64,000 nucleotides of DNA from contig CAJJBZ010000001.1 in assembly GCA_905182535.1 (NCBI GenBank), positions 248,001 through 312,000 on the forward strand, given 5' to 3'. The stretch is from an uncultured Planktomarina sp. (GTDB lineage Bacteria > Pseudomonadota > Alphaproteobacteria > Rhodobacterales > Rhodobacteraceae). The position numbers and the translations under genes were made by a program. Shown here in pieces: positions 10,185 through 19,955 of this stretch; the stretch's first letter is position 1, and the number at the start of each line of letters is the position of its first letter. Under the pieces are notes generated by a model. It had not been told where the DNA came from. It did no database searches and saw nothing but the letters and a program-made list of their open reading frames with translations.

Positions 10185-11404
10185 GCTGCTCGTTTGTTGA
10201 TCATCACCAACCACAGCAAGGCCGCGCCTGCCAACAGCAAGAAGGGTACCATCGCATAGTTGACCGCAGCCCAGCCTTGGACCACCGAACCGCCTGCGCA
10301 ATTCATTAAGCCACCTGAAGCGATAGAGGCAATTGTCACACAGCCGAAGACAATCGCGTCATTCATGCCCTGTACCCGGCCACGTTCATGCGGGGCATGG
10401 GCACTGGTTAAAAGTGTGGTGGCTCCGATAAAGCCAAAGTTCCAACCCAATCCCAGCAACATAAGAGCAACGAAGAAGTTTGGAAGTTCCATGCCGCTGA
10501 GCGCCACAACGCCAGCACCTCCCAAAATGATCAGGCCAAGACCCATGATCCGCTCAACACCAAAGCGGATGATCAGATGTCCTGTGAAAAACGAGGGTAA
10601 AAACATCGCAATCACATGGGCTGATACGATGTCATTGGCATTATTCTTGGTCAAACCACAGCCCACTACTGCAAGCGGTGTGGATGTCATGATCAAGTTC
10701 ATCAGCGAATAGGCTACCATGCCACATGAAATAGCCACTAAAACTTTTGGATCGTGCAACAGCTCTTTGCGGCTGCGCGGGGGGGTAGGGGCTATGATCT
10801 TGGCTTCACTGGCGGTGCCTTTTGGCAGCCGTAGTAATAGAAATAGAAACATGCCAACCAAATTGAGCGCAATAATCGCTATATAGCTGCCTAAAAAGGG
10901 AATAACCGAGGCGTCCTGCACTAATTTATTTAGCTGAGGCCCAAGGACAGCAGAGATCAATCCCCCGGCCATGACATATGAAATTGCTTTAGGTCGGAAG
11001 TGATCTGATGCAGTGTCTGTGGCAGCAAAGCGGTAAAATCCTTGCGCCGACATGTATATTCCCGAAAGATAAGCCCCCATCAAGAAGATAGTAAAGGAGG
11101 CGATGTAAAGACCATATGCAGAAACCGCAGCGCCAAGAGCACCGGCAATGGCCCCTACGAAAAATCCAGTTTTACGGCCATATTTCTGCATCAAAGGTGA
11201 CAACCAAGGCGCTGTTGTCATGGAGCCGAAGACGATCAGCGAAATAGGTAGGGTGGCAAAGCAAGGATTACCTGACAACATGCTGCCCGCTAGGCCAGCA
11301 ACGATGAACATCATCGGCATTTGCCCGCCTAAAATAGCTTGGGCGGCAACCAAAACCGCAACATTCCGTCTGGCCTGACTATCGTCGGTTAACTTTGCTG
11401 ACAT
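10181..11404 (-). CDS. Major facilitator superfamily transporter
   Basis: This is an inner-membrane secondary transporter with about 12 hydrophobic segments over 407 residues. The loop between helices 2 and 3 reads MQKYGRKTGFFVGA, a recognisable MFS motif A variant, and a charged central loop (PKGTASEAKII...RSRKELLHD) separates the two six-helix halves. A second motif-A-like loop lies in the C-terminal half (RFGVERIMG), and HERGRVQGMNDA precedes the last helices. The substrate cannot be inferred; multidrug or metabolite efflux is typical. It ends on the convergent phytoene-synthase-like gene and lies 18 bases upstream of the cobB stop, so it may be read with cobB-cobA or precede them on the same strand. 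Confidence 0.85.
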   Translation of the reverse strand: MSAKLTDDSQARRNVAVLVAAQAILGGQMPMMFIVAGLAGSMLSGNPCFATLPISLIVFGSMTTAPWLSPLMQKYGRKTGFFVGAIAGALGAAVSAYGLYIASFTIFLMGAYLSGIYMSAQGFYRFAATDTASDHFRPKAISYVMAGGLISAVLGPQLNKLVQDASVIPFLGSYIAIIALNLVGMFLFLLLRLPKGTASEAKIIAPTPPRSRKELLHDPKVLVAISCGMVAYSLMNLIMTSTPLAVVGCGLTKNNANDIVSAHVIAMFLPSFFTGHLIIRFGVERIMGLGLIILGGAGVVALSGMELPNFFVALMLLGLGWNFGFIGATTLLTSAHAPHERGRVQGMNDAIVFGCVTIASIASGGLMNCAGGSVVQGWAAVNYAMVPFLLLAGAALLWLVMINKRAA

Positions 11405-11422
11405 GGGGCACTTTCAAGGGCG

Positions 11423-12688
11423 TTATGGCCCAGTAATAACATGCGCGAAAGAACCGTAGGTTTGCCCGATGTGCAACCCCATATTGTTCAAAAAAACGCC
11501 ATCTGCATCTTCTGCAGTAAACAGAGGTGGGCCATTTGCAGTCAGCGTTGTAGCATAATGAAATTCATGTGCGCTGAGCGTGCCTGTGAAATGATCGCTC
11601 AAAGGAGTGAGTTGGCGATAGCCCAGATGCAGTTTTCGTGTTTCAAAACTGGTTTCCAATGGCAAAAGGCCCAGCATTTCATGGCGTCCGCCCTTCGCGT
11701 CGACCAACCCGCGCCCTAGCATCATATAACCGCCACATTCACCGTAGATGGCGGTTCCAGCTGCGGCATGGCATGCCATTGAGGCCTTGAAGGTAGCCGC
11801 TGAGGCCAGCTGCGGGGCGTGCAGTTCTGGATAGCCGCCAGGCAGAAAAATATAGCCTGCATCCTTTGGGGCAGGCTCATTAGCTAGGGGGGAGAAAAAC
11901 GACAGCGAAGCTCCAGCCTCCTGCCAACCGCGCAATTGATGCGGGTAGGAAAACTCAAAGGCCAAATCCCGTGCCACGGCAATGTGCTGCGCCGGTGGTG
12001 GGGTGGGGGTAAACTCGGCTTTAATAGCTTCGCCAGTGAGCGCGCAGAGAGCTGGTAAATCAAGGCTCATAGCCAATGCATCAGCCACCCGGTCAATCCA
12101 GGAGTCCAGATCTGGGTTTTCACTTGCCTGAACCAACCCCAGATGCCGCTCAGGCAGGGCATAGTTTTCAGAGCGAAGCAGATGGCCAAACACCCGGATA
12201 CCTGAGTCCATCAGAGCTGCTTGCAGCATTTGAAGGTGTCGTGGGCTGCCGACACGGTTGAGAATCACTCCTGCGACCGTGGCCCTTGGATCAAATCGTG
12301 CGAATCCCTGTACCATTGCCGCAACAGAATGCGCGGTTTTGGCCGCATCGATCACCAAGATCACTGGCACCGATAGCATTTTCGCCAAATCTGCCGTGGA
12401 CCCCCGCCCGGCCAAACCAGCGCCGTCAAATAGGCCCATAGCCCCTTCAACGATCAGGTTGCTCGGTCCAGACAGTGTTTTGATTTGCGATAAGGGCATC
12501 GCCCAAGCGTCTAAATTAACCGACATGCAGCCTGCGGCCACCTCATGAAACCGCGGATCTATATAGTCGGGACCAGATTTTGCTGGCTGAAATTGGATGC
12601 CTTCACGGCGCAATATCCGCATCAATGCCAAAGTCACGGTTGTTTTGCCTGCGCCTGAGCTGGGGGCGGCGATCATGACACGTGTCAT
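11423..12688 (-). CDS. cobB: Cobyrinate a,c-diamide synthase
   Basis: CobB amidates cobyrinic (or hydrogenobyrinic) acid side chains a and c using glutamine and ATP. The N-terminal P-loop domain begins MTRVMIAAPSSGAGKTTVT and has GPDYIDPRFH. The C-terminal class I glutamine amidotransferase domain has the nucleophile cysteine in YGECGGYMMLG and the histidine in LSAHEFHY. The ATG at 12688 is chosen because it gives the family N-terminus and a 4-base overlap with cobA; the longer frame upstream is cobA sequence in another frame. Length is 421 residues. It is co-transcribed with cobA. Confidence 0.94.
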   Translation of the reverse strand: MTRVMIAAPSSGAGKTTVTLALMRILRREGIQFQPAKSGPDYIDPRFHEVAAGCMSVNLDAWAMPLSQIKTLSGPSNLIVEGAMGLFDGAGLAGRGSTADLAKMLSVPVILVIDAAKTAHSVAAMVQGFARFDPRATVAGVILNRVGSPRHLQMLQAALMDSGIRVFGHLLRSENYALPERHLGLVQASENPDLDSWIDRVADALAMSLDLPALCALTGEAIKAEFTPTPPPAQHIAVARDLAFEFSYPHQLRGWQEAGASLSFFSPLANEPAPKDAGYIFLPGGYPELHAPQLASAATFKASMACHAAAGTAIYGECGGYMMLGRGLVDAKGGRHEMLGLLPLETSFETRKLHLGYRQLTPLSDHFTGTLSAHEFHYATTLTANGPPLFTAEDADGVFLNNMGLHIGQTYGSFAHVITGP

Positions 12689-13536
12689 GCGCTCTCTGCG
12701 GGACGGCCTCGTCCAAGCGGGTCGAGATTGCGCGCGGGGATGCCGGCTTCCATTGACTGCCAGTCGAGAACTTGGCGCATTAGCACCGAGCGTCCCACGC
12801 AAATTATAGCAGGCGGCTCAATGCCTGCGGCTTTAGCATCGGCCACTGCAGTGCCCAAGGTGCTTTCCACAACCTGTTGATGCTCAAGTGTGGCAGAGGT
12901 GACAAAGGCCAACGGCTCGGAGGGACTGCGCCCCGCTGCCATCAAGCTTTGCGTGATGTGATCAATATGCTTCATACCCATATAAATAACGATTACTTGA
13001 CTGCCCCGCGCGATACCATCCCAATTGAGAGAGCTTGGTGTGGCGCCGGATTGGTCATGTCCAGCGACAAAGGTGACCGATTGGTTCACATCCCGGTGGG
13101 TGACGGGAATGCCCGCGTAAGCCAAACCGCCGATGCCCGCAGATATTCCGGGAATGATGCGCACTGGGATGCCATGTTGCACCAAGGTCTGCGCTTCTTC
13201 ACCGCCACGACCAAAGACAAAGGGATCACCACCCTTAAGCCGCAATACACGTTTTCCCGCGCGGGCCAATTCCACCAAATGAAGCGAAATATCGCGCTGT
13301 TTGGCGGAGGGTTTGCCGCCACGCTTGCCCGCATATATCAACTCAGCATCGCCGGCCCATTCTAAAATCTCAGCGCCAACTAAGGCGTCATAGACCACCA
13401 CATCAGCTTGGCGCAATGCGTTCAAAGCATGCAGGGTCAGCAGGCCGGGATCGCCGGGACCTGCGCCGCACAGCCATACCCAGCCCGGTCGCAACTCAGG
13501 CCAGCTTTTAGTGGGAAGGGTAGGTGAATCGTTCAT
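12685..13536 (-). CDS. cobA: Uroporphyrinogen-III C-methyltransferase
   Basis: CobA adds methyl groups from SAM at C2 and C7 of uroporphyrinogen III, giving precorrin-2 for the cobalamin and sirohaem branches. Seen are the SAM-site motif LCGAGPGDPGLLT, the VVYDALV segment, the RLKGGDPFVFGRGGEE motif and VIYMGMKH, all diagnostic. The start at 13536 (MNDSPTLPTK) has AAGGAT about 6 bases upstream and gives 283 residues; the longer open frame upstream reaches into the divergent cbiD start region and has no family match. It overlaps cobB by 4 bases. Confidence 0.95.
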   Translation of the reverse strand: MNDSPTLPTKSWPELRPGWVWLCGAGPGDPGLLTLHALNALRQADVVVYDALVGAEILEWAGDAELIYAGKRGGKPSAKQRDISLHLVELARAGKRVLRLKGGDPFVFGRGGEEAQTLVQHGIPVRIIPGISAGIGGLAYAGIPVTHRDVNQSVTFVAGHDQSGATPSSLNWDGIARGSQVIVIYMGMKHIDHITQSLMAAGRSPSEPLAFVTSATLEHQQVVESTLGTAVADAKAAGIEPPAIICVGRSVLMRQVLDWQSMEAGIPARNLDPLGRGRPAESA

Positions 13537-13633
13537 ATGTATCCTTATGACGAATAACGCTGCGGTTAAATAGAGTGCAAGCGACCTACGCTTTGTGATT
13601 GGCGGCATGAAATGCATTGATATAGTGGGAAGC

Positions 13634-14678
13634 ATGAAACATAGCGAAACTCCCCCTCTGCGTCGTGGTTGGACAACCGGCGCTTGCGCCACTGCCGCCG
13701 TGCGCGCCGGGCTGTACGAGCTTTGGGGAGGCACGCGGCTTGGAAGAGGTGCAAATCACCCTGCCAAAGGGCGAACAGCCAATCTTCCAGATTGCCCATC
13801 ATGAAGCCAAAAATGGCTGGATTGAGATTGGTATCACCAAGGATGCGGGTGATGATCCCGATGTCACCCATGGCTCGCTGATCATTGCGAGGATAGCGAC
13901 ATCTACAGGTGGCGTACGCTTTCATGCTGGTGCGGGCGTCGGAACCATCACCAAAGCTGGCTTGCCGATTGGCGTGGGTGAGCCTGCAATAAATCCCGTT
14001 CCACGTAAGATGATGCAGGCGCAGGTGGATGAATTGTCAACATTTTATGGTCAAAGCCCGGATGTCGATATCACCATAATAATTCCCGGCGGGGCCCAAT
14101 TGGCTTTGAAAACTTGGAACCCAAGGCTTGGTATCGTCGGGGGTCTATCTGTATTAGGCACGACGGGCATTGTAAGACCCTTCTCCTGTGCCGCATGGAT
14201 TGCCTCAATTCACCGTGGCATTGATGTGGCGCGGGCGGAAGGAACCCCGCATGTTGCGGGATGCACCGGGGCCACATCCGAGCGCACGGTGCAAGCACTC
14301 CACGCTTTGCCAGAAACAGCGATGCTGGATATGGGTGATTTTGCGGGTGGCTTGATGAAATATCTTGGGCGCCATCCCGTGCCGCGCCTCACGGTTGGAG
14401 GCGGTATAGGTAAGATGACCAAATTGGCGCAGGGTGCGCGCGATTTGCACTCCGACCGCTCGCAGGTGGATTTTCAACAGCTAGCGGATGTGATGGGACA
14501 ACCCAATTTGGCGGCTGCCAACACAGCTCTGCAAGCCTATAGTCTCTCTGGGACAGATATGGCGAATTGGGTGGTTGAGGCAGCTTTGCGCAATTGCCAA
14601 TCAATATTAAAAACTAATGAAATCGCGGTTGACTGTGTTGTGATTGACCGGGCTGGGCTAATTTTGGCGCAGATATGA
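13634..14678 (+). CDS. cbiD: Cobalt-precorrin-5B C1-methyltransferase, frameshifted near 13740
   Basis: CbiD methylates C1 of the corrin ring. The N-terminal fragment starts MKHSETPPLRRGWTTGACATAA, the family signature. The remainder in the next frame carries AGAGVGTITKAGLPIGVGEPAINPVP, SVLGTTGIVRPFS and GDFAGGLMKYLG. The frame change occurs between YELWGG and LEEVQITLPKG, within about ten bases of 13740. Rejoined length is about 347 residues, full size. It is divergent from cobA (97 bases apart) and overlaps cobK by 4 bases. I looked for a cobalamin riboswitch in the 97-base gap and it is too short and lacks the B12 box. CbiD belongs to the anaerobic route but is used by many Rhodobacterales. 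Confidence 0.9.
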
Positions 14679-15410
14679 CAGTTTTAATTTTGGCCGGCAC
14701 TGGCGAGGCACGCCAAATCGCGCAGTATTGCGCAACGCGGGGCATCCGGGCCATTGGCAGCTTTGCTGGTGCGACACGGCAACCGGCCAAGCTTTCCATC
14801 TGTACGCGTCACGGTGGGTTTGGCGGCGCAGACGGCTTTCGGGAATATCTTAAGGCGCATCAGATAACAGCGATTGTTGATGCCACCCATCCCTTTGCCA
14901 GCAACATCACCCGCCGCAGTTTTGAGGTTGCGCAAGAAATGGGCCTGCCGTTACTACGGTTCGAGCGGCCTGAGTGGGTGCCAATGGCGGGCGATCACTG
15001 GCTCACACTGACAGATGAAACTGAGGCCGCTGACCATATAAAGGCGGGCGCTGTGGTGTTTTTGGCCACGGGCCGTCAAAGCCTGTCCAAATTTGCCAAC
15101 CTATCGCATGCTCGTCTGATTTGCCGTCAGATTGATCAGCCGGATGGTGAATTTCCATGGTCCAATGGGCAGTATCTTATTGGTCGGCCACCATTTTCTA
15201 TTACCGACGAAGAGGACCTGTTTAGGCGACTGGGGGTGGATGTATTGGTGGTTAAAAATGCAGGCGGTACTGCTAGTCGTACCAAGCTCGATGCGGCTAC
15301 GAATGCTGGGAATTTCTGTGTTAATGATTGCCAGACCGTCACCCAGTGGGGCGCTAAGTGTTCAAACCCTGCCAGAGGTTGAAAAGTGGCTGGATAAATG
15401 GAAATCCTGA
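14675..15410 (+). CDS. cobK: Precorrin-6A reductase, frameshifted near 15308
   Basis: CobK reduces precorrin-6A (or its cobalt form) with NADPH. It begins MTVLILAGTGEARQIA, contains VDATHPFASNITRR and the LIGRPPFSITDEEDLF and VLVVKNAGG blocks typical of CobK/CbiJ. The frame fails after LDAATNAG; the adjacent frame continues with ISVLMIARPSPSG to a stop at 15410, which matches the normal C-terminal MIARP sequence. Rejoined length is about 245 residues. It overlaps cbiD by 4 bases at its start and alkA by 13 bases at its end. Confidence 0.9.
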
Positions 15411-16017
15411 CTATAGAAAGTATGGAGGACATAGAAATTGCTGTTCATCTGTTAAACGTCCCTGAGTTTTCTAAAATATTTTTACTATGTGGCCCAATCC
15501 CTTTACGACGTGAACCGCCAGGCTTTGCAACGCTGTTTAAGATTGTGATTGGCCAACAGGTGTCTGTGGGCTCTGCGGCGGCTATTTGGAACAGATTGGA
15601 ACACGCAGGCCTGTCACGGCAAACAAAGGTGGCTCGTGCCAGTGTTGAAGAATTGGCATTGATTGGCCTGTCCCGTCCCAAAATTCGTTATGCGCATGCT
15701 CTATCGAGAACCCTAATTGATTATGACAACTTAACTCTTTTGCCCGATGCTGCGGTACTAGATATACTTACTCAGATAACGGGAATTGGCCGCTGGACAG
15801 CGGAAGTCTATGCTTTGACAGCTTTAGGTCGAACGGATGTGTTTCCATATGGCGATCTAGCACTGCAGGAAGCCACCCGTTTGGTCTTCAATCAACCTAG
15901 CCCAATTAGAAAATGATGCGCGCTATCGCGCAGGATTGGGCGCCATGGAGAGCCGTTGCAGCGCGGCTATTATGGGCCTATTACAAACGTCACAAATTGC
16001 GAGAGGTAATAGCATGA
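15398..16017 (+). CDS. alkA: DNA-3-methyladenine glycosylase II, frameshifted near 15911
   Basis: This is a HhH-GPD base excision repair glycosylase removing alkylated bases. The helix-hairpin-helix is ILTQITGIGRWTAEVYAL and the catalytic aspartate is in FPYGDLALQEA; FKIVIGQQVSVGSA is the conserved N-terminal block. The frame stops at 15912 within AGAAAATG, but the adjacent frame continues with WAPWRAVAARLLWAYYK to a stop at 16017, exactly the family C-terminus. One lost A in the run explains this. Rejoined length is about 206 residues. Its end overlaps the start of the next gene (ATGA). Confidence 0.88.
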
Positions 16018-16683
16018 CACGGGTTTTAAAATCAGTGAGCCAGGATGCCAGAAAGTGGTGATGTGACTTCAGCGGTTATCTTTTTGCATGGTTATGGCGC
16101 TAATGGCGCTGATCTTATGGGCTTAGCTGATGTTTTGACAGATCATATGCCGGATACAATGTTCTTGGCACCAGACGCACCAGAAAATACAGCCATGTCA
16201 CCTATGGCGCTGCAATGGTTCCCCATTCCGTGGATAGATGGCTCTTCGGAGGAAGATTCTGCCAACGGGTTGCGCTCAGCAGCTCAGGATTTGGAGTCCT
16301 ATCTTGATGGTGTTATGATTGATTATGACCTGCTACCGGAACAAGTAATTATATTTGGGTTTTCCCAAGGCACGATGATGGCGCTGCATGTTGCCCCAAG
16401 GCGTGAGGATTCAGTCGCAGGGGTTGTTGCTTTCTCAGGGCGACTGCTGGAGCATGAGTTGTTGGTGGATGAAGTCACTTCCTTTATGCCAGTGTTGCTG
16501 GTTCACGGCGATGAGGATGATGTAGTTCCCATAGCCGCTTTGCCTCATGCGGCCGAAGGATTGGAGGCTGCTGGGTTTAAAGAAGTTTATGCGCATGTAA
16601 TGCCGGGAACTGCCCATGGTATTGGACCCGATGGGTTGGAGGTGGCTTTGGCCTTCATGCGACAACAGCTCGGAATGGAATAA
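16014..16683 (+). CDS. Carboxylesterase/phospholipase family alpha/beta hydrolase, frameshifted near 16043
   Basis: This is a small serine hydrolase of the phospholipase/carboxylesterase (acyl-protein-thioesterase-like) family. The oxyanion strand FLHGYGANGADLMGL, nucleophile elbow GFSQGTMMAL, aspartate in LVHGDEDDVVP and histidine in PGTAHGIGPDG are all present. The family N-terminus (MTRVLKSVS) starts at 16014, overlapping the alkA stop as ATGA, and changes frame near 16043 to join PESGDVTSAVIFLHG. If the break is ignored, an ATG at 16045 gives a 212-residue protein still holding all catalytic residues. Substrate is unknown. Confidence 0.85.
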
Positions 16684-16757
16684 CTCTCTACTGATTTTCT
16701 ACATATAGGGCTTGCCTGATTTAGTTCCCTATATATAGTCATCCCAAGCATCCAGAC

Positions 16758-16776
16758 GGGCGCCTTCTTGGCGCCT
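16758..16776. terminator. GC-rich hairpin after the esterase gene
   Basis: A perfect GGCGCC stem with a TTCTT loop lies 75 bases after the esterase stop and 45 bases before the HNH gene. No T run follows at once, so it is a weak terminator candidate or a structure in the HNH leader. Confidence 0.35.
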
Positions 16777-16820
16777 CCAATGGCTTACTTTTTGTTTGAC
16801 TTGCTGCGGGGGCGACGGGC

Positions 16821-17406
16821 ATGGCTGAGAATTTTAGAATAGACCCAGTAAGAGACCCGGCGGTATTGAAACAAAAACCGGCTTTGGTTCTGAACGCTGA
16901 TTATCGTCCCTTGTCATATTATCCACTATCTCTCTGGACTTGGCAGGACGCTGTGAAAGCGGCGTGGCTAGATAGAGTGCAGGTTTTAGCAGAATATGAT
17001 AATATCGTCCGTTCACCTACAACAGAGATACGAATTCCCTCGGTAGTTGTGTTGCGAGACTATGTGAAGCCGCAAAATACCGTGGCCTTTCACGCGGTTC
17101 AATTTATTCTTGCGAGATGAGTTCTCCTGCCAATATTGTGGTAATCTGGGAAATTTAACCTTTGATCATGTGGTGCCGCGCGTGCGGGGAGGAATCACCA
17201 GCTGGGAGAACGTAGTTGCCGCCTGCTCGAAGTGTAATCTCAAAAAAGGCTCACGCAGCCTGAAATTATCTGGCTTGCAGTTGCGCAAACCCATTAGACA
17301 GCCACAATCAGAAGAACTCCGTAATATTGGACGAAAATTTCCACCCAATTACTTACACAGAAGTTGGGTTGATTTTCTTTACTGGGATGCGGAGTTGCTA
17401 GCCTAA
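16821..17406 (+). CDS. HNH endonuclease family protein, frameshifted near 17090
   Basis: The N-terminal part has LVLNADYRPLSYYPLSLW and IRIPSVVVLRDYV, found in a widespread family of stand-alone HNH proteins. The C-terminal part has the treble-clef HNH centre: CQYCG, LTFDHVVPRVRGG, SWENVVAACSKCN, with two CxxC zinc pairs and the catalytic DH. The join should read VAFTRFNLFLRDEF; one extra base in TTTCACG near 17090 breaks it. Rejoined length is about 194 residues. The biological role of this conserved family is not established; a DNA nicking or repair role is an inference. It ends on the convergent radical SAM gene, overlapping by 4 bases. Confidence 0.85.
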
Positions 17407-18353
17407 GTTGAACAGCTCGCGCCACCTAAAACGCAAAATTTTGCACAATGTGGGTGGTTAAGAGCTACATCTGACGCAGCCTCTTTCAGAGTATTTCCCA
17501 ATTCAAATTCTGTGGCATACGGTAGCAGTGTACAGGCTAAAACCGCAGGTTTATCTGCACCCTTGCGTTTTACAACCATTCGTGACGACGCACACATCAA
17601 ATCATCTGGATTTTTGTTAAGAATATCCCAACACGCTGTTGTAATTTCAGGAACTTCAATCTTTTCATCTAACTCAGGGAACAGAACTGTTTCAACAGAA
17701 CTTAACGCATCAATGTTATAATTATTTCTGGCAAACAATAATTGGTAACCTGCTCGGCTTGCGGTGTCTGTGTCCCCCGCAAATGTACGACCTGCCACTG
17801 CCATGCGTATTCCTGCATCTCGGAGCCAGTTCATACCAACCAAGGTCTTTTTAAAAGCGCCCTTGCCACGTTCTGTATCATGCTGAACTTCAGTGAAGTG
17901 ATCCAAGGAAACCCGGAGGGTCAACTTTTTTGGGTAGGTGGCGTGTAACTCTTTGATACCCTGTTGCATATGCTTGCGCATCATAGGTCGCATAGCGTTT
18001 GTAAGGATAAGCACTTGATACCCTGCGGCCAAACTACGGCGCGCTATTTCTATCATTTCTGGATTCATGAATGGTTCACCACCAGTAAAGGCAATTTCTT
18101 GAACTGGCTCATTTAGAGTAGTCAGTTGAGTGAGAAAGTCGCTTACCTCATTGGCAGTGATATAAACTAGAGCGTCATTTTTTGGGCTACTGTTTATATA
18201 GCAATTAACACATTCTATGTTACAAAGGGTGCCCGTGTTGAACCAAAGCGTTCGTAGATTTTTTAAAGCGACCCGAGCCCTTGCATCACCCTTGGCTGTT
18301 GTAAGGGGGTTAGAAAACTTATTGTGGTTGGCCATAATATTCTGCTCGCCCAT
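17403..18353 (-). CDS. Radical SAM protein with C-terminal cysteine motif
   Basis: A radical SAM enzyme that cleaves SAM at a [4Fe-4S] cluster to generate a radical. The cluster site is CNIECVNCYI, that is C-x3-C-x2-C. GGEPFMNPEMIEIARR is the GGE SAM-binding motif, and VSLDHFTEVQHD follows. The last 20 residues hold HPHCAKFCVLGGASCST, three or four cysteines that could bind an auxiliary cluster, shorter than a full SPASM domain. The start may be 18353 or the ATG six codons later (MANHNKF). The family is seen in Roseobacters but has no assigned reaction that I know. No precursor peptide gene is visible nearby. Confidence 0.8.
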   Translation of the reverse strand: MGEQNIMANHNKFSNPLTTAKGDARARVALKNLRTLWFNTGTLCNIECVNCYINSSPKNDALVYITANEVSDFLTQLTTLNEPVQEIAFTGGEPFMNPEMIEIARRSLAAGYQVLILTNAMRPMMRKHMQQGIKELHATYPKKLTLRVSLDHFTEVQHDTERGKGAFKKTLVGMNWLRDAGIRMAVAGRTFAGDTDTASRAGYQLLFARNNYNIDALSSVETVLFPELDEKIEVPEITTACWDILNKNPDDLMCASSRMVVKRKGADKPAVLACTLLPYATEFELGNTLKEAASDVALNHPHCAKFCVLGGASCST

Positions 18354-18523
18354 AAATAACTTGTTTCAAACTACGCATATAGTTTACGCATACATCAGTA
18401 AAAGATTAAGAAAACCCTTTATGTAGACATGCTGACACAGAAGTGATTGGCTCCGATAAGGTGGACAGAGGCTTTGAGCCGTTGTAAGGCACCGTTAGCG
18501 CAAACATTCTAAAGGATTGTCAG

Positions 18524-19955
18524 ATGGTCTCCCGAGTAATACCCGTTGATCCCTTTGATCTAATCATTTTTGGTGGTACCGGTGATTTGGCTCGTCGTAA
18601 GATCCTACCCGGCCTTTTCCGTCGGTTTTGTTCGGGTCAGATGCCGCCTAACGCCCGCATTATTGGCGCTGCACGCGCTGATTTAGGCAAAGTAGGCTAC
18701 CAAGACATGATCCGTGATGCTATCCGCGAATTTGATACAACTAGAAATGTTGAAAACTCTCAATTGGACATGTTTTTGGCGCAGTTGGATTATGTGGTAG
18801 TTGATGTCCGCGGAGATGATGGTTGGTCTGAGCTGGTCACTTTAGTACGTAAAGATTGTATAAATGCTTATTACTTTTCTGTTGGCCCAAATCTGTTTGG
18901 AGATATTGCATGAACTTAATGTGGAGATAGATGGAACACTTGTTAATTCAATTGTTGTTGAAAAACCATTTTTTGATCCAAAAAAACAAATCACTACTTC
19001 CAATTAAGTAAATAAACAAATTTACCGCATTGACCACTACCTTGGCAAAGAAACTGTACAAAACCTGATGGCTGTGCGCTTTGGTAACTTGTTGTTTGAG
19101 CCACTTTGGAACGCACAGTATATCGATCACATCCAAATTACTGTGGCCGAGACGGTCGGTGTTGGTGGGCGTGGCGGTTATTACGATACCTCTGGGGCGA
19201 TGCGCGATATGGTGCAAAACCACTTGATGCAGCTGTTGTGTTTGATTGCGATGGAACCACCGTCGCATTTTGACCCCGATGCTGTGCGCGATGAAAAGCT
19301 AAAAGTGATCCGCAGCTTGGCAAAGGTTGAGCCGCATCACGTGGTGCGCGGGCAATATGATGCCTCCCTTGCAAAAAATAGCTACCGTGATGACGCTGAA
19401 AATCCACGAAGCTTTACCGAAAGCTATGTGGCGATCAAAACGCATATAGAAAACTGGCGTTGGTCGGGTGTACCTTTTTACCTACGAACAGGAAAAAAAT
19501 TAAAAGCTCGTTCGTCTGAAATTGCAATAGTTTTCAAGAAACTACCCCATTCTATTTTCGAAAAATCAAGCGATGAAAAACAAAATGTTCTGGCCATTCA
19601 GTTGCAACCTAATGAGGGTATGACTTTGGACGTAACTATAAAGGAACCTGGCCCGGGTGGGATGCGATTGATCCACGTGCCTTTGGATATGACCTTTGCA
19701 GATGCACTTGGAGAGCATTCGGAAGAGTCACCTGATGCCTATGAGCGCTTGATCATGGATGTGATCAGGGGAGACCAAACTCTGTTTATGCGTGGTGATG
19801 AGGTTGAAGCAGCTTGGAAATGGACAGATCCAATCATTAAAGCTTGGGAAACCCGCAATGATGTGCCGAAGCTTTATGACGTAGGTAGTGCTGGTCCCGA
19901 GGATGCGATGGCGTTAATACATCGCGATGGCCGGCGTTGGCGCGAGATTAAGTGA
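18524..19955 (+). CDS. zwf: Glucose-6-phosphate 1-dehydrogenase, frame broken between 18913 and 19030
   Basis: Zwf oxidises glucose-6-phosphate to 6-phosphogluconolactone, the entry to the Entner-Doudoroff and oxidative pentose phosphate routes. The N-terminus has the Rossmann motif IIFGGTGDLARRK. After the damaged section the catalytic RIDHYLGKE motif, NLMAVRFGN and YLRTGKKL follow, and the C-terminus is intact. Between 18913 and 19030 the sequence turns AT-rich, carries stops and reads as HELNVEIDG...SIVVEKPF and then a shortened stretch before IYRIDHY; in the next frame NHYFQLSK appears, which is also zwf-like. Several indels or a patch from a related AT-rich zwf would explain this. It overlaps pgl by 4 bases. 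Confidence 0.88.

Noticed and set aside
13537-13633. Cobalamin riboswitch between cobA and cbiD
   Set aside because: The gap is 97 bases, too short for both start regions and a full aptamer, and no B12-box sequence is seen.
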